64,000 bases of DNA from Onchidella celtica. Its lineage: Eukaryota > Mollusca > Gastropoda > Systellommatophora > Onchidiidae. The notes under the pieces are model-generated. The model had not been told where the DNA came from, made no database searches, and worked only from the letters and a program-made list of their open reading frames with translations. The translations under genes and the position numbers were made by a program. The stretch spans positions 18,109,482 through 18,173,481 of the forward strand of contig OZ007569.1 in the NCBI GenBank assembly GCA_963931925.1. The letters are read 5' to 3'. Position 1 is the stretch's first letter. Every line of letters begins with the position of its first letter. Shown here piece by piece: positions 63,401 through 64,000 of the stretch.

Positions 63401-64000
63401 CCAAACGAAAATGTTCAACTGAACCACCAAAAGTAATGCAAGTCGCATCGCGATCCAGGAGTTGTGCAGGACGGACCAGGGATTCACGTACACCGACGGT
63501 CGTACAGCCTGAATCTCGCAATACGGATGCTCGTATGGCGTTTACTCGTCCCTCATACAATGTCAGCGCGCCTCGCTCGTGGAGGGCGGACATCACTGGA
63601 ATAACTTTATCTACGGTTTCGGCATTCCTAGTTCTGTAACCGCGGTTTTCGGTGAATGCTACAGAGCATGCATTTGCCGCATCTAATCTAACTCTGCATT
63701 GTCGCGCAATGTGGCCTCCGGCGCCACATCTATAACAGTAGACTGGATTATCATCCCTTCGAGGTGTACCTCGATAAGAAGGAAATGTGGGCGCTTGATA
63801 GTAGTTGTTACGCGGTCCTCCGGTAGGGAAAGGACGTGTATATCGGGGTTCCCAGTCCCGAGAAAATTTATGGGGATTCGGTTGCCTCCTGCTAACCGGC
63901 GGCTCGGACCGTGGACGAACCTGCGGCGACTGTCGAAAGGGCTGTCTTGATTGTCTCGACGGTACCGGTGTCTTAGTAGCAGCGCCGGCGTAACACGGTT
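60411..64000 (-). CDS. Gag(end)-protease-integrase-RT-RNase H polyprotein, Gmr1 order (5' partial)
   Basis: One frame is open from the window edge to the stop at 60411, so gag and pol are fused. First comes an R/P/Q-rich stretch, then a CCHC knuckle (CYRCGAGGHIARQC, about 63690-63735). Counting from the GTG at 63596: protease L-R-D-S-G at 26-30; integrase finger H209, H216, C246, C249; catalytic D279, D338 and E374 (58 and 35 residues between them, canonical). The integrase C-terminal module (LLLTWKGPFLVKKRL) follows. Next are reverse transcriptase (FSKIDLAKGYWQIPM, SYFDDIC near 794), RNase H (RTDASDQGIGAVLLQ near 942) and the end LHADLLSRLP-like. No stops or frameshifts: possibly competent. 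It cuts, copies and inserts its own genome. Confidence 0.93.
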   Translation of the reverse strand, partial: PCYAGAATKTPVPSRQSRQPFRQSPQVRPRSEPPVSRRQPNPHKFSRDWEPRYTRPFPTGGPRNNYYQAPTFPSYRGTPRRDDNPVYCYRCGAGGHIARQCRVRLDAANACSVAFTENRGYRTRNAETVDKVIPVMSALHERGALTLYEGRVNAIRASVLRDSGCTTVGVRESLVRPAQLLDRDATCITFGGSVEHFRLAEIYVDTPFITGVVTACVLPNPVADLIIGNIPHLKDVSDCELGIWDDNDIACVTTRQQSRRQSDDTLRSPVVDLDVTPEIFRNEQRTDPSLKPLFAKIDPDNPDTSRFCLKDDLLYRVFRGKRETILQLVIPRSFRRDITRLAHDTPLAGHQGKARTKSRVLSQFFWPGVYGDINSYVSRCDTCQKRTPKGKTSRAPIQEMPPVSTPFQRVAVDIVGPLPKSDRGHRFILSVIDYATRWPEAVPLKEISADHVAEALVTIFTRVGFPSELLADRGPQFTSDLFRKVLELTGIRQKLTSPYHPQSNGCCERWNATMKTMLARVSADRPGDWDRRLPAILFAYRELPNATTGFSPFELLYGRKPRGPMAILRDLYAGSDTDVPDTRSAYQYIVDLRHRIVNACDLARQFACVRTRSFIGYRDRGSRLRTLSVGDRALVLLPETNNKLLLTWKGPFLVKKRLSRVNYLITIRGNDKVYHINMLKKYLTDDQTHHDHSCHVVAQANAAMVTIDDNDREPLSMTRSLLSLQATEDATSVNINPELDQSKTQDIMNLVREFSPVFTDLPGKTSLVQHVIRLHSDVPVFVKPYPRPLQAHDTIQSEVEKMLSLGVIERSTSPYCSPIVLVKKTDGSVRFCIDYRKLNALTIYDAEPIPNQEDLFARLAESSVFSKIDLAKGYWQIPMEEASKQYTAFQTPMGLMQWRFMPFGLVTAPATFARMMNILLQQTPCVLSYFDDICAFHTDWKGHLEALRQVLSKLRDAGLTAKPSKVFLGYTQINFLGHTIAKGVQTPDDSKISKILKLQAPHTKKQVRSLLGFLSYYRKFVPNFSALTAPLSDLTRKDRPNKITWNTQCATALATVQQLFSSSPLLILPNIRRTFTVRTDASDQGIGAVLLQERDGLLRLCMYASRKLLPREQRYAIIERECLAIVYAVDAFSRYLLMTEFVIETDHKPLLFLKSNRAKNARLTRWSLALQEYRFIIKAIPGGDNVHADLLSRLP

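Larger units (their letters stand above)
58568..64000 (-). mobile_element. Second Gmr1-like Ty3/gypsy LTR retrotransposon, 3' part
   Basis: The minus-strand element runs off the right edge. Visible in its own 5' to 3' order: end of gag with a zinc knuckle, protease, complete integrase, reverse transcriptase, RNase H, 3' UTR, polypurine tract and 3' LTR. It is a different family from the nested copy but has the same unusual domain order. It appears to lie in the large 5' intron of the CRIM1-like gene, if that gene's first exons are beyond 64000. Confidence 0.92.

Noticed and set aside
1-64000. CRISPR arrays, bacterial operons or defence systems
   Set aside because: The tandem repeats lack spacer structure and the genes are spliced animal genes and eukaryotic transposons.

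Overview
The window is animal nuclear DNA, AT-rich and dense in transposons. It holds at least two spliced host genes, both on the minus strand, with small exons, consensus splice sites and repeat-filled introns. There is no operon structure, no ribosome-binding sites and no CRISPR array. The mix of RTE-like and CR1-like LINEs, a Penelope-like remnant, Gmr1-type Ty3/gypsy elements, a tRNA-derived SINE and many short inverted-repeat transposons fits a marine invertebrate (invertebrate deuterostome or lophotrochozoan). The species cannot be fixed from sequence alone.

Host genes. (1) A possible signal-peptide first exon (327-435, minus) of a gene running off the left edge. (2) A complete ten-exon SLC46-type major facilitator transporter gene (25494-38117, minus), reconstructed exon by exon with matching phases and a polyadenylation signal after the last exon. 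(3) The 3' two thirds of a CRIM1-type gene (47115-57404, minus). Ten exons, all joined in phase 1, encode two VWC domains, four antistasin-like units, four more VWC domains, a linker, one membrane helix and a cytoplasmic tail. The upstream exons (signal peptide and IGFBP domain in known CRIM1) must lie beyond 64000. About 9 kb between genes 2 and 3 has no recognised coding sequence and probably contains the CRIM1 3' UTR.

Mobile DNA. 5639-5894 is a Penelope-like GIY-YIG remnant. 6190-10100 is an APE/RT LINE on the minus strand with an intact long ORF. 12600-23825 is a CR1-like LINE (PHD finger, APE, RT) cut in two by an LTR retrotransposon (14506-22319). That element has LTRs of 1191 bp differing at one position by eye, and an exact ATCTT target duplication. 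47859-49457 is a 5'-truncated RTE-like LINE between identical 103-bp direct repeats, in the last CRIM1 intron. 58568-64000 is the 3' part of a second LTR retrotransposon. Both LTR elements place integrase before reverse transcriptase although their reverse transcriptases are Ty3/gypsy-like. This is the Gmr1 arrangement. The nested copy lacks the whole DDE core of its integrase; the right-hand copy keeps a canonical D-D-35-E.

Small elements fill most of the rest: a TTAA-flanked piggyBac-like element, a hAT-like element with an 8-bp duplication, a 368-bp TIR element with a TCCGCA duplication, a five-copy ~250-bp TIR family, a three-copy ~350-bp family, two further large inverted-repeat elements, a foldback at 10.6 kb, and several tandem duplications and microsatellites. 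The most unusual biology here is in these elements: the domain-shuffled gypsy pair, the integrase-deleted yet apparently young copy, its doubled primer-binding site, and the 103-bp LINE target duplication.
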